Source: Spongilla lacustris (taxonomy: Eukaryota; Porifera; Demospongiae; Spongillida; Spongillidae). From it: DNA of 64,000 nucleotides. Position numbers and translations under genes: made by a program. A model generated the notes under the pieces. It did not search any database, was not told the DNA's origin, and worked only from the letters and a program-made list of their open reading frames with translations. The stretch is taken from NCBI GenBank assembly GCA_949361645.1, contig OX442431.1, forward strand, positions 2,599,122 to 2,663,121, written 5' to 3'. Positions 44,603 through 56,011 of this stretch are shown one piece after another. How positions within the stretch are numbered: position 1 is the first letter of the stretch; each line of letters begins with the position of its first letter.

Positions 44603-47600
44603 GTGGAGTGTTGTTAATTTGTCAATGAGGTTTAGTATTAGGTGGATTTGATTGTACAGAATGCTATATAGTCTCTTTACTGATTTAATGATTTTGCTTC
44701 TTCCTGATTGGGTTGTCATGATGATGAACTGCTTGTGTGTTGCTGAAAATGGATTTGATCATGCGTTTGAATAACTGACAATACTTTCTTTCGAACATTG
44801 TCTACAATGGTATAGTGTGTAAGTTGGAGTTCATGATGCTCTTGTGCGAATGCACTGTGATTACTTGTGATTAGAGATTCAGTTTAATGAACCTACAATG
44901 TGACTGCATATTTCAGCTGATGATGGAGCGTGTGTTTTGTATTTGTGGGTGAACAATGAGATAGTTGATTTCCAAATGTGGGTGGAATTTTATTTGTTAG
45001 GTTTGATATTAGGAGTATTTTATTGTACAGTATGCTAATCTATTTAGTGAGCAAAGTGTGTGAATATGCGGTATGAATGAGACAGTATGCATGTATGTGA
45101 AGTTGAACTGATTTTGCTGTTTCCTGATTGGGTTGTCATGCTTGTATTTTGCTGAACGGAAATGATCGTGCAATTGAATGACTGATAATACTTGTTTTGG
45201 AACATTATTTACAATGGCATAGGATGTAAGTTGATGAGTTGATAATGTTCTTGTGTGAGTGCATTGTGATTACTTGTGATTAGAAATTTGATTTAATGAA
45301 CCTATGATGTGACTACATATTTCAGCTGATTAGAGCGTGTGTTTTGTATTTGAGGGTGAACAATTAGGTAGTTTTTTTTCCAAATGTGGGTGGAATGTTG
45401 TTAATTAGGTTTGACATTTGGAGCATTTGATTGTACAGTAAGCTAATCTCTTTAGTTAGCAAAGTGTGTGTGTGTGGTATGAATCAGAAAGTGTGTATGT
45501 GAAGTTGAATTGATATTTCTTCATCATGATTGGGTTGTTGCGATAATGGACTGCTTGTGTGCTGCTGAATGGAATTGATTCTGCTATTCGATGGCTGGTA
45601 ATAGTATGTAAGTTAATGAGTTGATAATGTTGTGTGAGTGCATTGTGATTACTTGTTATTAGAAATTCGATTTCATGAACCTTTGATGTATCTGCTCATT
45701 GCAGTTGTTGATAGTGCATGTGTTTTGTATTTGAAGGTGAAGAATGAGGTAGTTTATCTTTCAAATGCGGGTGGAATGTTGTTTATTACGTTTGTTATTA
45801 GGAGCATTTGATTCTATAGTATGCTAGTCCGTTTAGTGAGCATAGTGTGTGAATGTGCGGTATGAATCAGAAAGTGTGTATTTGAAGTTAAATTAATATT
45901 GCTTCATCCTGATTGGGTTGTTATGATGATGGACTGCTTGTGTGTTGCTGAACGGAATTTATACTGCAATTGAATGACTGATAATACTTGTTTTGGAAAA
46001 TTGTCTACAATGATTTAGGCTGTAAGTTAATGAGTTGATAGTGTTATTGTGTGAGTACATTGTGATTGCTTGTGATTTGAAATTTAATTGAATGAACCTA
46101 TATGATGTTACTGCATATTGCAATTCAAGATGGAACAGGCATTTTGTATTTGAGGATAAACAATGAGATTTCCAAATGCGGGTGAAGTGTTGTTAAGTAT
46201 GTTTGATATTAGAAGCATTTGATTGTACAGTTTGCCAATCTCTTTAGTCAGCAAAGAGTGTGAATGTTCAGTATGAATCAGAAAGTGTGTATGCGAAGTT
46301 GAATTGATATTCCTTCATCCTGATTGGGTTGCCATGATGCTGCTTGTGAATGGAATTGACCCTGCAATGGAATGACTGATAATACTCGTTTCGGAACATT
46401 GTCTACAATTGTATAGACTGTAAGTTGATGAGTTGATGATGTCGTTGTGTGAGTGCATTGTGATTATTTATGATTTGAAATTCGATTTAATGAACCATAC
46501 ATGATGTGACTGCATATTGCAGTTGATGATTGTGTGTGTGTTTTGTATTTGAAGGTGAACAATGAGGTTGCATAATTTCCAAATGCAGGTGGAGTGTTGT
46601 TAATTAGATTTAATATTAGGAGCATTGCATTGTACAGTATGCTAGTCTGTTTAATGAGCAAAGTGTGTGAATGTGCGGTATGATTCAGAAAGTGTGTATT
46701 TGAAGTTGAATTGATGTTACTTTTTCCTGATTGGGTTGTCATGATGATGGATTGCTTGTGTGTTACTGAACTAAATTGATCTTGCTATTCAATCACCCTG
46801 TGTATTGTTCATCTGGAAAATTGTCTACCTTGATTTAGATTGTAAGTTGATGAGTTGATAATGTTGTTGTGTGAGTGCATTGTGATTATTTGTGATTAGA
46901 GATTCATTTTAATGAACCTACGACGTGACTGTATAATGCAGTTGATGATAGGGTGTATGTTTTATATTTGAGGGTGAGCAATGAGTGTCCAAATGCTGGT
47001 GGAGTATTGTTCATAAAATTTGATATTAGGTGCATTTCGTTGTACAGTATGCTTAAGTGTCTTTATTGAACAAAGTGTGTGAATGTGAGGTATGAATTAG
47101 GCAGCGTGTATGTGAAGTTAAATTGTTATCACTTCTTCCTGATTGGATTGTCATGATGATGGACTGCTTGTATGCTGCTGAACGAAATTGATTCTGCAAT
47201 TGAATATCTAAAAAATACTTGGTTCGGAACATTGTGCACAATGGTTCAGGCTGTAAGTTGATGAGTTGATTATATTGTTGCGTTAGTGCGTTGTGATTAT
47301 TTGTGATTAGAGATTCGATTTAATGAACCTATGAAGTAACTGCATACTGCAGTTGATGATAGAGTGTGTGTTTTGTATTTGAGGGTGAACAATGAGATAA
47401 CTCATTTTCCTAATGCGGGTGGAATGTTATTAATTAGGTTTGATATTAGAAGCATTGGATTGCACAGAATGTTTGTGTCTTTATTGAGCAACGCGTGTGA
47501 ATGTGAGGTATGAATGAGAAAGTGTTTATGTGGAGTTGAATTGATATTGCTTCTTCCTGATTGGGTTGTCATGATGATGGACTGCTTGTGTGTTGCTGAA

Positions 47601-49880
47601 CGGAATTGATCATACAATTGAATATTTGATAATACTTGTTTCGGAACATTATCTACAATGGTATAGGATGTAAGTTGATGGATTGATAATGTTGTTGTGT
47701 AAGTGCATTGCGATTACTTGTGATTTGAAATTTAATTGAATGAACCTATGATGTGATCGCATGTTAGAAGATGACAAATGAGATAGTTTTATTTCCATAT
47801 GCGGGTATGGTGTTGTTAATTAGGTTTAATATTAGGAGCATTTGATTGTACAGTATGCTTAAGTGTCTTTATGGAGCAAAGTGTGTGACTGTGCCATGAG
47901 GTATGAATGAGAAAGTGTGTATGTCAAGTTAAATCCATATCACTTCTTCCTGATTGAATTGTCATGATGATGGACTACTTGTTTTCTGCTGAACGAAATT
48001 GATTCTGCAATTGAATATCTGATAATACTTGGTTTGGAACATTGTGTACAATGATATAGGCTGTAAGTTGATGAGTTGATTACATATATGTTCTTATGTG
48101 AGACCATTGTGATTACTTGTGATTAGAAGTTCGATTTGGTGAACTTATGATGTGATTGCATATTGCAGTTCCTGATAGGGTGTGTGTATTTGATGGTGAG
48201 CAATGAGAAATAGTTGATTTTCCAAATGCTGGTGGAATGTTGTTAATTAGGTTTGATATTACGAGCATTTGATTCTATAGTATGCTTACATGTCTTTATT
48301 GAGCTAAGTGTGTGGATGTGAGGTATGAATGAGAAAGTGGGTATGTGATAATGAATTGATATTGCTTTTTCCTGTTTGGGTTGCCATAATGATGGACTGC
48401 TTGTGTGTTGCTGAACGGAATTTTTCCTGCAATTGAATGACTGATAATACTTGTTTCTGAACATTGTTTGCAATGGTATAGGCCGTAAGTTGATGACTTG
48501 ATAATGTTGTTGTATGTGTGTGCATTGTGATCACTTGTAATTTGAAATTTAAATGAATGATCCAGTGATGTGACTGCATATTGCAATTGAAGTTAGAGCC
48601 ATGTTTTGTATTTGAAGGTGAAGAATGAGACGCTTTATTTTCCAAATGCGGGTGAAGTGTTGAAAATTAGGTTTGATATTAGGAGCATTTGATTGTACAG
48701 TATGCTAATCTCTTTAGTGAGCAACGTGTTATAAATGCAAAGTATGAACGAGAAATTATTGTTTGTGAAGTTGAATTGATATTCCTTCTTCCTGATTGGG
48801 TTGACATGATGATGGACTGCTTTTGTGTTGCTTAATGGAATTGATCCTGCAATTGAATATCTGATAATACTTGGTTCGGAACATTGTGTACTATAGGCTG
48901 TAAGTTGATCAGTTGATAATGTTCTTGTGTGAGTACTTTGTGATTACTTGTGATTAAAAATTAGATTTAATGAACCTATGATGTGACTGCATATTGCAGT
49001 TGATTATAACGCATGTGTTTTGTGGGTGAACAATGAGATAGTTTATTTTCCAAATGCGGGTGGAATATTGATGATTAGGTTTGATATTAGGAGCACTTGA
49101 TTGTACAGTATGCTAGTATGTTTAGTGAAGAAAGTGTGTGAATGTGCGGTGTGAATTAGAAAGTGTGCATGTGAAGTTGAATTGATGTTGATTGATTTGG
49201 TTGTCATGATGATGGACTGCTTGTGTGTTGCTGAACGGAATTGATCCTGCACGTGAATAATGGATAAAATTGCTTCGAAACATCATTTAGCTTGTAAGTT
49301 GACGAGTTGATAATGTTCTTGTGTGACTGCATTGTGATTACTTGTGATTAGAAATTCAGTTTAATGAACCTACAATGTGACTGCATATTGCAGTTAATGA
49401 TAGAGCATGTGTGAGGGTGAACAATGATGTAGTTTATTTTCCAAATGTGGGTGGTGTAGCTAGTGTTGTTAATTACGTTTGATATTAGTAGGAGCATTTG
49501 TTTGTACAGTATGCAATTTCCCATCGAAAACTGCTGTTCAAGGTAGAGTGATATGGTTATAGTCCTTCATTGGTGAGGTGGTTATCTTCTTTTCTAACTA
49601 CTCGTTTTCAGCAAGTTTATATTGGTCAGTCATTATGGTTGTCGCTTTAGTGAGCACAGTGTGTGAATGCGTGGTGTGAATGAGAAAGTGTATATGTGAT
49701 GTTGAATTGATATTGCTTCTTCCTGATTCGGTTGTCATGATGATGGACTGTTTGCGTGTTGCTGAACGAAATTGATCTTGCAATTGAATCACCCTGTGTA
49801 TTGTTCATTTGGAAAATTGTCTACCTTGAGTTAGATTGTAAGTCGATGAGTTCATAATGTTCTTGTGTGAGTGCATTGTG
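44603..49880. repeat. Satellite array E, about 13 monomers
   Basis: Landmarks lie near 44705, 45125, 45525, 45918, 46318, 46728, 47142, 47557, 47953, 48372, 48795, 49190 and 49725. It resumes exactly where array D stopped. A foreign segment of about 130 bp interrupts a monomer at 49515-49645. Confidence 0.92.
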
Positions 49881-50503
49881 ATAAGGTGTTATTTAGGTCT
49901 AAGTATACATTGTAATGTTGGTGGTACCCCAAATAATTAATTTCATATAACCAATTAATTTCATATAACTAATTAATATTCATAACATCTTACTATACTA
50001 CATATGACCTAATTCGTTATTGTACGGCACAACAATCGACCACCCGTAGTCCCCAGTCCATTGTGTATCGATCATGCCGTTCAATAACGATGGCTTGCGA
50101 GAATAAAGGAAAGTCTCGCGATTCTCTCTGTTTTTAGCATATTATGCTATGTTTTGTGGCTTATAAACTGCGTAAGTTGGGCAGACCTTATGGGTGCGTT
50201 TACAGCACTGCCTTGCTTGGGGGGGGGGGGGGGGGGGGGGGGGGGAATATCTCTTGCCGAACGTTTTATCGATTCCCCCCCCCCCCCCCCCCCCGCCCTC
50301 GCCTCGAAATCGTACACCCGTATATAGTGCTGCCGGAAGCATGGATTGTATGACAACATGAATTTTCATGCATAAATATTTCACCGCACCTATTCCCTTG
50401 AAATAAATGAGCGGACGCCTATGTTTAGGCGTCTGGTCCCGGGCGTGGTATATATGTTCCGTACCGATGATCAATTTGTCCCGCTGATCAACCGGACGCC
50501 GGT
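49881..50503. other. Unassigned sequence with G and C homopolymer runs
   Basis: Short repeats of 'aattaatttcatataac' occur at 49938-49975. A G run (50218-50245) and a C run (50274-50294) flank 'atatctcttgccgaacg' and could pair. No gene was found. Confidence 0.45.
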
Positions 50504-50561
50504 TGAAAAACCGCGCACTGTCACGCAAAAATTGTACCGGTGTGGGAGGGCGGATTGTCCC

Positions 50562-50627
50562 CCCGTGCAGAATGTCCCCCCGGACATTCTGCACTAGTGC
50601 ACAATGTCCCCCCGGACATTCTGCACT
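50562..50627. repeat. Palindromic tandem repeat at assembly gap
   Basis: The unit gtgcagaatgtcccccc plus ggacattctgcac (itself an inverted repeat) occurs twice before the run of N. The minus-strand host-gene frame runs into this repeat after the gap, so the gap joins unrelated sequence. Confidence 0.85.
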
Positions 50628-50827
50628 NNNNNNNNNNNNNNNNNNNNNNNNNNNNNNNNNNNNNNNNNNNNNNNNNNNNNNNNNNNNNNNNNNNNNNNNN
50701 NNNNNNNNNNNNNNNNNNNNNNNNNNNNNNNNNNNNNNNNNNNNNNNNNNNNNNNNNNNNNNNNNNNNNNNNNNNNNNNNNNNNNNNNNNNNNNNNNNNN
50801 NNNNNNNNNNNNNNNNNNNNNNNNNNN
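50628..50827. other. Assembly gap (200 N)
   Basis: Exactly 200 N, probably an arbitrary gap size. It cuts off the 3' end of the minus-strand host gene. Confidence 0.99.
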
Positions 50828-51967
50828 CATGACATAGCTGTCCATAAGATGATAAAAACATGTTTCAATCCCAAGATCCAAGTTTAACCATGCAATAAAA
50901 GCTGACAGTATTTGGGTTCCTATGTTGCTGTAGATTTTATATGATGGGGAAAATATTGCTTCATTGATCCTGATAATATTAGCATAGAATACCAGTCCAT
51001 TTAGGGGTCCTGTGGCGACGGTTAAATTGAGGATAAATAGCAATGCAACAAGAGCTACTCCCATTATGGCAAACGGTATTAAAAGCAAGAGGTAATAGTT
51101 GGAACACTTACCACATCCAGATGATCCCAACATCATGCTAAGACCAACCTTGCACTGACCACAAAGTACTTTGCTCCGATTGTAATTGCACTGGCTATCA
51201 AGATCACTGACTTTTATTGTAGCACTACCTGTGCAATAATCGAAGGGACATTGACTTTGAAATGCAAGCACATCCCATGATGCGTAATCCATCCAGACAT
51301 CACCACTAGTTGCAGAAACTGTCAGATGTTCTATGTCACAGGTTAGGCCAAGGCTGTGCAGAAGTGGCTCATACTCACATCTTGATGAGCCGCTAAACAT
51401 AAAACCAGTAAGGCATGGCAGCACTGTTATGGACATGAAAATACTATAAAAGTTTGTGATTAGTTCAGTATATGAGCGTTCAGTTGTAGCTAATAATGTT
51501 TGATTTGCAAGTGGGTTGAATGGAATGCTGTATTTGGAACAGTAACAATACAGCAATAATCTCTACTTTTGGGGAGATGGTGTGCAGTACAACAATTGAT
51601 GGAACTGTGCTGTTTCTTTGACCAATTGTGACAAATGATAAGTTCACTGATTGTCCTGGATACACTGTTATGTTAATGGAGGTTGATGATGAACAGGTAC
51701 TATGACAGGTACAGACAGAAGTGGGATCAGATGAAATGGGAGAGATGGTACTGTTATAATTACCATATTTGGTGATGGTATCAATAATAATCCACTTGTG
51801 GTATTCAAATTGTGAGGATATGGTAATGTTGAGGTACCAGTTGTGCAGTCGTCTATATCTCCTCCATACAGTATACTTCCTTCCACTGCTGCATCATTAC
51901 CATCAAAGTAAACATGGACACCAAAGCTATCCTTAAATGGTATTTTAGCTGAGTCAACAACATTAAC
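50828..51967 (-). pseudogene. Host gene, C-terminal part: Cys-rich domain and transmembrane region
   Basis: This is the downstream part of the gene whose start is at 56380. From 51967 the minus strand reads 'VNVVDSAKIPFKDSFGVHVYFDGN' and '(V)EGSILYGGDIDDC'. A frame change near an (ATT)n run (about 51785) leads to 'STCSSSTSINITVYPGQSVN' and 'IGQRNSTVPS'. Another near 51555 leads to a Cys-rich block with 'CPFDYC' and 'LCGQCKVGLSMMLGSSGCGKC'. Hydrophobic 'YYLLLLIPFAIMGVALVALL' and 'LSAFIAWLNLDLGIETCFY' follow, consistent with membrane segments. I know this architecture from uncharacterised demosponge proteins. The 3' end is lost in the gap. The frame breaks could be real decay or indel errors at homopolymers. 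Confidence 0.7.
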
Positions 51968-54432
51968 CTGTCAACTTTCACTAAGATTACCTATAACGAT
52001 TACCTCATGCAAAGGGCTAAAAATGGCTTCTCGAGGAGCTGCTGGCACACAGCTTTCAGCGCCAAAAGGAACCAGCGCTTCATCTTATTTCACTCCAAAG
52101 CTTCATGACGAAGTAACGCGGCAAGGCAGACAACTTACGAAGGCAAAAGACGCGTTAATGCGTACGTTCGGATCCGGTTGGATGGAGTCTAGCGTAAAGG
52201 GAAAGGTGATTTCTGTCGCTAAAACTAAGTGGAGAGTGGAGTGGACCATCGGGGAGGCCACTATTGTCTTGGATCACGGAAAGGCATTTTGGAAGCCAAA
52301 GATAACTCCTTCTACAAATGGAGACGTTGGTTCGGTAAGCGGTCCAGCGGTAGAAAACGATCGTCTTGAGGAAGAAGAAGACCGAGGAGATCATGAAATG
52401 GAAGCTGCTCGTGAGGACGATAACGAAGGACACGAAGAAGGTGATGATGCCAACGATCCCCTAAAGTGCAAGCTGGGAGGTGAATTCCTGAAGTGGGAGA
52501 AACTCGATAGTGGAGTGATAATTGACCAGCGTGCCAAGGATGGGTGGGGTAACAAATTGTTTAGAGTCCACTGGCCACGTGAAACAGCACATCAGGAGCA
52601 TAAGACAGAGGAGGAATGCTGGAATCTTTTGTTTCCTGTTCATTGGTTTCTTGCTGAAAATGGTCCACTGGGTTGGACTAATGCATCATTGCCTGACAAC
52701 GTGGATGTTTTTACTGAATATCAATTTATCCAGTGCATTGGAGTCTTATATGGAAAGTGTCTTTTACCATCAGGTAGCATTCGTGAGTTGTGGAACAAGA
52801 CAACAGATGGATTTGTACAGGCAATGAACATCGGAGGAAGGTTTGGGTTGGTGCGAGATCGTTTTGAGCAATGGAGAAAATATCTCAAGCTATGGCCTCA
52901 AGGTTCTGCTGATAATCCCTATGCCCGTGTTACTTACCTCATTTCTGCCTTCAATGAGACTCGCAAAAACAATGTAGCTCCTGGAACTGGTGTGTGCATT
53001 GATGAGAGTATGGGTAAATGGATCCCATTCTTTTCTGACACACCAGAAGGCATCCCTCATCTCACTAAATTGATAAGAAAACCAGTTGGTGTTGGATCCG
53101 AGTATAAGTGTATGGCTGATGCATTTTCTGGCATCATGCTTTTCCTTGAATTGCAACAATGCAAGGAAAGTATGGAGCAAAAGAAATGGTGTGATAAATA
53201 TCCAAAGCATGTAGCTCTTTCATTGCGACTGACTGAAATGCTGCATGGCAAGGGACATATAGTGTATGGAGATTCATACTTCACATCCATACAGACAGTG
53301 AAGACCCTTCTAGAGCATGGCACATACTATTTAGGCATGCTCAAGACAGCCTCAGCTGGATTTCCAAAGAAATATCTCCAATCTCTTGCTTGGGAGGAAG
53401 GAGCTCTGAGAGGGGACACTTGCACTGTGCAGCATGAAGCAGGCATCAATGGGGCACAAAAGATCATCTATGGTCATGCATGGAATGAACCTGGATCGGA
53501 GGGATTTCCAAAGAAGATTTTGTGCGGGTCAGCACACCACACTCTGCCTGTTGACCCTCATGTAAAACAGAGGTGGATGATAAATGAAGACACAGGAAGT
53601 AGTGAGCGAATAACTCGCACTGTGCCTAGAACATCGGCAATCAAGGAATATTTCCAGGTAGCATGTGTTGTTGATGTACATAACCACCTTAGGCAAGGCA
53701 GTTTAGCAATGGAAGATGCGATATGTACACATGATTGGTGGTTCAGAAATTTTTGCACCATTATCGGTATGTGTGAAGTTGATTCCTTCAAGCTATATTG
53801 CTTGGAAAACAAATTGCCGACACCTCCAACACACAATAAATTTATTGAACGGTTGACCGTGCAATTACTGACTAACAACAGGGCAGGGGCGCCAGTAAAA
53901 ACCCATGAGCAAATGAGATTACGAAAAAGGAACAGAGATGTGTTACGGGAAGAAGAGGAGGAGATGGAGGATCCAACTGCTCATGAGGCTATTTCTGTAG
54001 CTGACTGGAAGGCTCAGAATTGTGATAAAGGGAAGCGAAGCCCGAGGCAGGCAATGCATGGAACCTGTGTTAGGTGTAGAGTGTGCGCAGATGGGGCTCA
54101 TCCTAATGCATACTACTGCTGCCTCAAGTGCAGCAATGAAGAAGGGAAGCCATTTGGGATGTGTGGATCGAAAACTGGGCAATCATGCATAGAGAAACAT
54201 CAACAAGATGCTTTGAAGAATGCTGTGTAGTTAAAGTTTTTCTTTACTTTCCTGAGACACCACATGTAAAACTCCATGATTTTGCATTTAATAATGCTTT
54301 TCTGATATGTACTATCCAATGAACATGTTTGGTACCTTTAAACTTTGAAGTTAGAGGTGTAAAAACCAAAAATAACCCTCTAATTTGGACATGTGTTTTG
54401 ACAGGTTAACCTGTCAAAACATGACAGGTTAA
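51963..54432 (+). mobile_element. piggyBac-type transposon with TTAA ends
   Basis: TTAA followed by cctgtcaactttcac begins the element at 51963. The right end reads …ttttgacagg-TTAA (54406-54409), then a further cctgtcaaaacatgacagg-TTAA (54429-54432). The terminal inverted repeat is short (CCTGTCAA). Either TTAA could be the true right end; the 23-bp extra piece may be a duplicated tip. The transposase starts only 60 bp from the left TTAA. The insertion is in the minus-strand host gene, in the opposite orientation. Confidence 0.85.
52023..54230 (+). CDS. piggyBac-like transposase (DDE_Tnp_1_7), 735 aa
   Basis: An intact frame from the ATG at 52023, encoding a cut-and-paste transposase with TTAA specificity. 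An acidic N-terminal region (to about residue 150) precedes the catalytic domain. The expected catalytic aspartates are seen in 'CIDESMGKW' (D327), 'YGDSYFTS' (D417) and 'CVVDVHNHLRQG' (D551). A C-terminal Cys/His cluster (about residues 683-728: 'CVRCRVCADG', 'YYCCLKCS', 'MCGSKTGQSCIEKH') matches the PHD/RING-like end of the family. The length is somewhat above the usual ~600 aa, owing to the N-terminal extension. No frameshift or stop was seen, so it may be active. Alternatively it could be a domesticated PGBD gene, but the flanking TTAA and inverted ends argue for a mobile copy. Confidence 0.92.
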   Translation: MASRGAAGTQLSAPKGTSASSYFTPKLHDEVTRQGRQLTKAKDALMRTFGSGWMESSVKGKVISVAKTKWRVEWTIGEATIVLDHGKAFWKPKITPSTNGDVGSVSGPAVENDRLEEEEDRGDHEMEAAREDDNEGHEEGDDANDPLKCKLGGEFLKWEKLDSGVIIDQRAKDGWGNKLFRVHWPRETAHQEHKTEEECWNLLFPVHWFLAENGPLGWTNASLPDNVDVFTEYQFIQCIGVLYGKCLLPSGSIRELWNKTTDGFVQAMNIGGRFGLVRDRFEQWRKYLKLWPQGSADNPYARVTYLISAFNETRKNNVAPGTGVCIDESMGKWIPFFSDTPEGIPHLTKLIRKPVGVGSEYKCMADAFSGIMLFLELQQCKESMEQKKWCDKYPKHVALSLRLTEMLHGKGHIVYGDSYFTSIQTVKTLLEHGTYYLGMLKTASAGFPKKYLQSLAWEEGALRGDTCTVQHEAGINGAQKIIYGHAWNEPGSEGFPKKILCGSAHHTLPVDPHVKQRWMINEDTGSSERITRTVPRTSAIKEYFQVACVVDVHNHLRQGSLAMEDAICTHDWWFRNFCTIIGMCEVDSFKLYCLENKLPTPPTHNKFIERLTVQLLTNNRAGAPVKTHEQMRLRKRNRDVLREEEEEMEDPTAHEAISVADWKAQNCDKGKRSPRQAMHGTCVRCRVCADGAHPNAYYCCLKCSNEEGKPFGMCGSKTGQSCIEKHQQDALKNAV

Positions 54433-54433
54433 C

Positions 54434-54500
54434 CTGTCAAAATACTTGTCACTTATAGATTAAAGAAGCAAGTTGGTAATATTGTTTTTGCATACTATAC
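54434..54500 (-). other. Predicted 67-bp intron of the host gene (pre-insertion)
   Basis: On the minus strand it begins GTATAG after codon ACT and ends TTTTGACAG directly before G-TTAA. Removing it would join phase 0 to GTT AAT GTT GTT GAC if the piggyBac element were absent. Splice use is inferred. Confidence 0.5.
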
Positions 54501-55842
54501 AGTTTGCACATATAGTGCTCCTCCAGTAAATAGTGCTTTGTTGTTCAAAAATGATACATTACATGGGGAGACAAACATAAAACTGGAAAAGGGATCTAAA
54601 AATGCTGCACCTCCATATGATGCTGTATTGTTGGAAAAGATTACATGGCTCCCTGCAGCTATTACAGCTGTGACAGATAACAAATAAAGTGCTCCATCAT
54701 TCTCACTACTTACACTATCAGTGAAAGTGACTGTTCCGTTAAAAGTAACTTTGTTACGCAGTGAACTCAGTTTAGATCCAACAAAATTGCAATCTAATAT
54801 GTTAGCATCTTTTGTCCAGAGAAGAACATCACCTTGTACGTCTGATGAGCACAAAGGTACCAAAGGATTGAAGGTAAAGTATGACTCCACATAAATAGAA
54901 TAACAACACTGCTGCATATCATAAAATCTGGAATTGTTAATAAGTACTGTGACATTAAGAAGAGGAAGCACTTTTGTGTATTGGGAAAACATAATGCTTA
55001 AGGAGCTAAAACCTTTATCACTGACGAATAAGCAATTATCTGCCAAAAATAGGAAAAATGTTGCTGAATTGTTGAATTCAGGCATTAAACCTTGGTATGT
55101 GACATCCAGGGATGAGCCTTTGTGGCTGTTATCTTGTGGCACATAGTTGCACTCAAAAATTGAGTTAGATAAGATGAATGAATTGGATCCTGCATTAAAT
55201 TGGGCCATTATTCCAGCACCACGTTTCAATGCCACACCTCGTTTAGTTTGGATGTTGGACATCTTTAGGTTGGAATTTAGTGTGGAGATAAAATTCAAGC
55301 TAGATCCAAATGACCCTTGGTTTCTATAAAGTATTGCATTTCTAATATCAGTGTTGACAACATAATTCATCTGTGTCATAGCAATAGATAGACCAGTGCC
55401 TTGATATTTGCAGCATTCAGTGTCTGGATACTTACCACATGTTGTTATAACAGTAGGAGTAACTGCCCAATCAATACCCAAGGCAAATAGAAGATATGAC
55501 AAATTCAGTTGATTTGTCTGTGAAGTTGGTAAATAATTATTATATACCAAAAGGGCATTCCCCCCACCTAATGTGTAGCACTGGTAGGGAATAGAACTGT
55601 TATTGTTGATGTAAATAGCATTCATTTTGTATGTCTTTTTATTGCACTGAAGGTCAAAAGCATTTACTTTGTCGAGTATATTGATTGTTAGTAATAAATG
55701 ATGATCTCACAATTTGTGTTTGCCCCAACACATTTATACCCAGTAATCCGTAGCCTGTGCTGTTTTGAATGGATACACCATCCATAGATAGTCCAGATAT
55801 GTTAAGTAAAAGCACACCAGATTTCAGCTGTGTTGTACCCAC
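54495..55842 (-). pseudogene. Host gene, middle part: repeat-rich extracellular region
   Basis: The minus-strand frame 55842-55654 carries 'LSMDGVSIQNSTGYGLLGINVLG'. A frame change at a TTTT run (about 55657) leads into an open stretch of 376 codons, 55625-54495. Its content ('NNSSIPYQCYTLGGGNALLVYNN', 'GGALYLLSV', 'SYGGAAFLDP', 'ALFTGGALYVQT') resembles right-handed beta-helix or Pmp-like repeats with many Asn-X-Ser/Thr sites, suggesting an extracellular glycoprotein. The last codons (GTG CAA ACT) are followed by gtatag, a plausible 5' splice site at 54500. Neighbouring parts lie at 56012-56380 and 50828-51967. Confidence 0.72.
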
Positions 55843-56011
55843 AATTCATAATTGTGATATTTATTATAGACAGACAGCTCAGTTATATTAGAAAACTCCA
55901 ATGCTGAAGAGTTAGTACACATAATTTTGGTTGATGACTTAAGTATGTTATATTGTCATCCTCGTCATAGTGATCAAAACCATATTGATGGACCTTCTCA
56001 GCCAATGAATG

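Noticed and set aside
4692..49880. Recurrent minus-strand frames of 60-110 codons in nearly every satellite monomer (similar peptides with 'KQSIIMTTQSGRSNINSTSHTH')
   Set aside because: They follow from the shared satellite sequence and its lack of stops on that strand. Indels between monomers are usually not multiples of three and the frames start and stop at different places, so there is no sign of coding selection.
4692..49880. Possible hammerhead ribozyme in satellite monomers (ctgatga ... ggaacattgtc)
   Set aside because: CTGATGA is present, but the second box is GAAC rather than GAAA and the intervening bases cannot form stem II.
4692..49880. Possible C/D-box snoRNA cluster (atgatga and ctga motifs in each monomer)
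   Set aside because: No closing terminal stem or consistent C'/D' spacing was found, and AT/GT-rich repeats give such short motifs by chance.
50142..50887. Frames passing through the N gap
   Set aside because: The gap contains no sequence, so joined frames on either side are not real.
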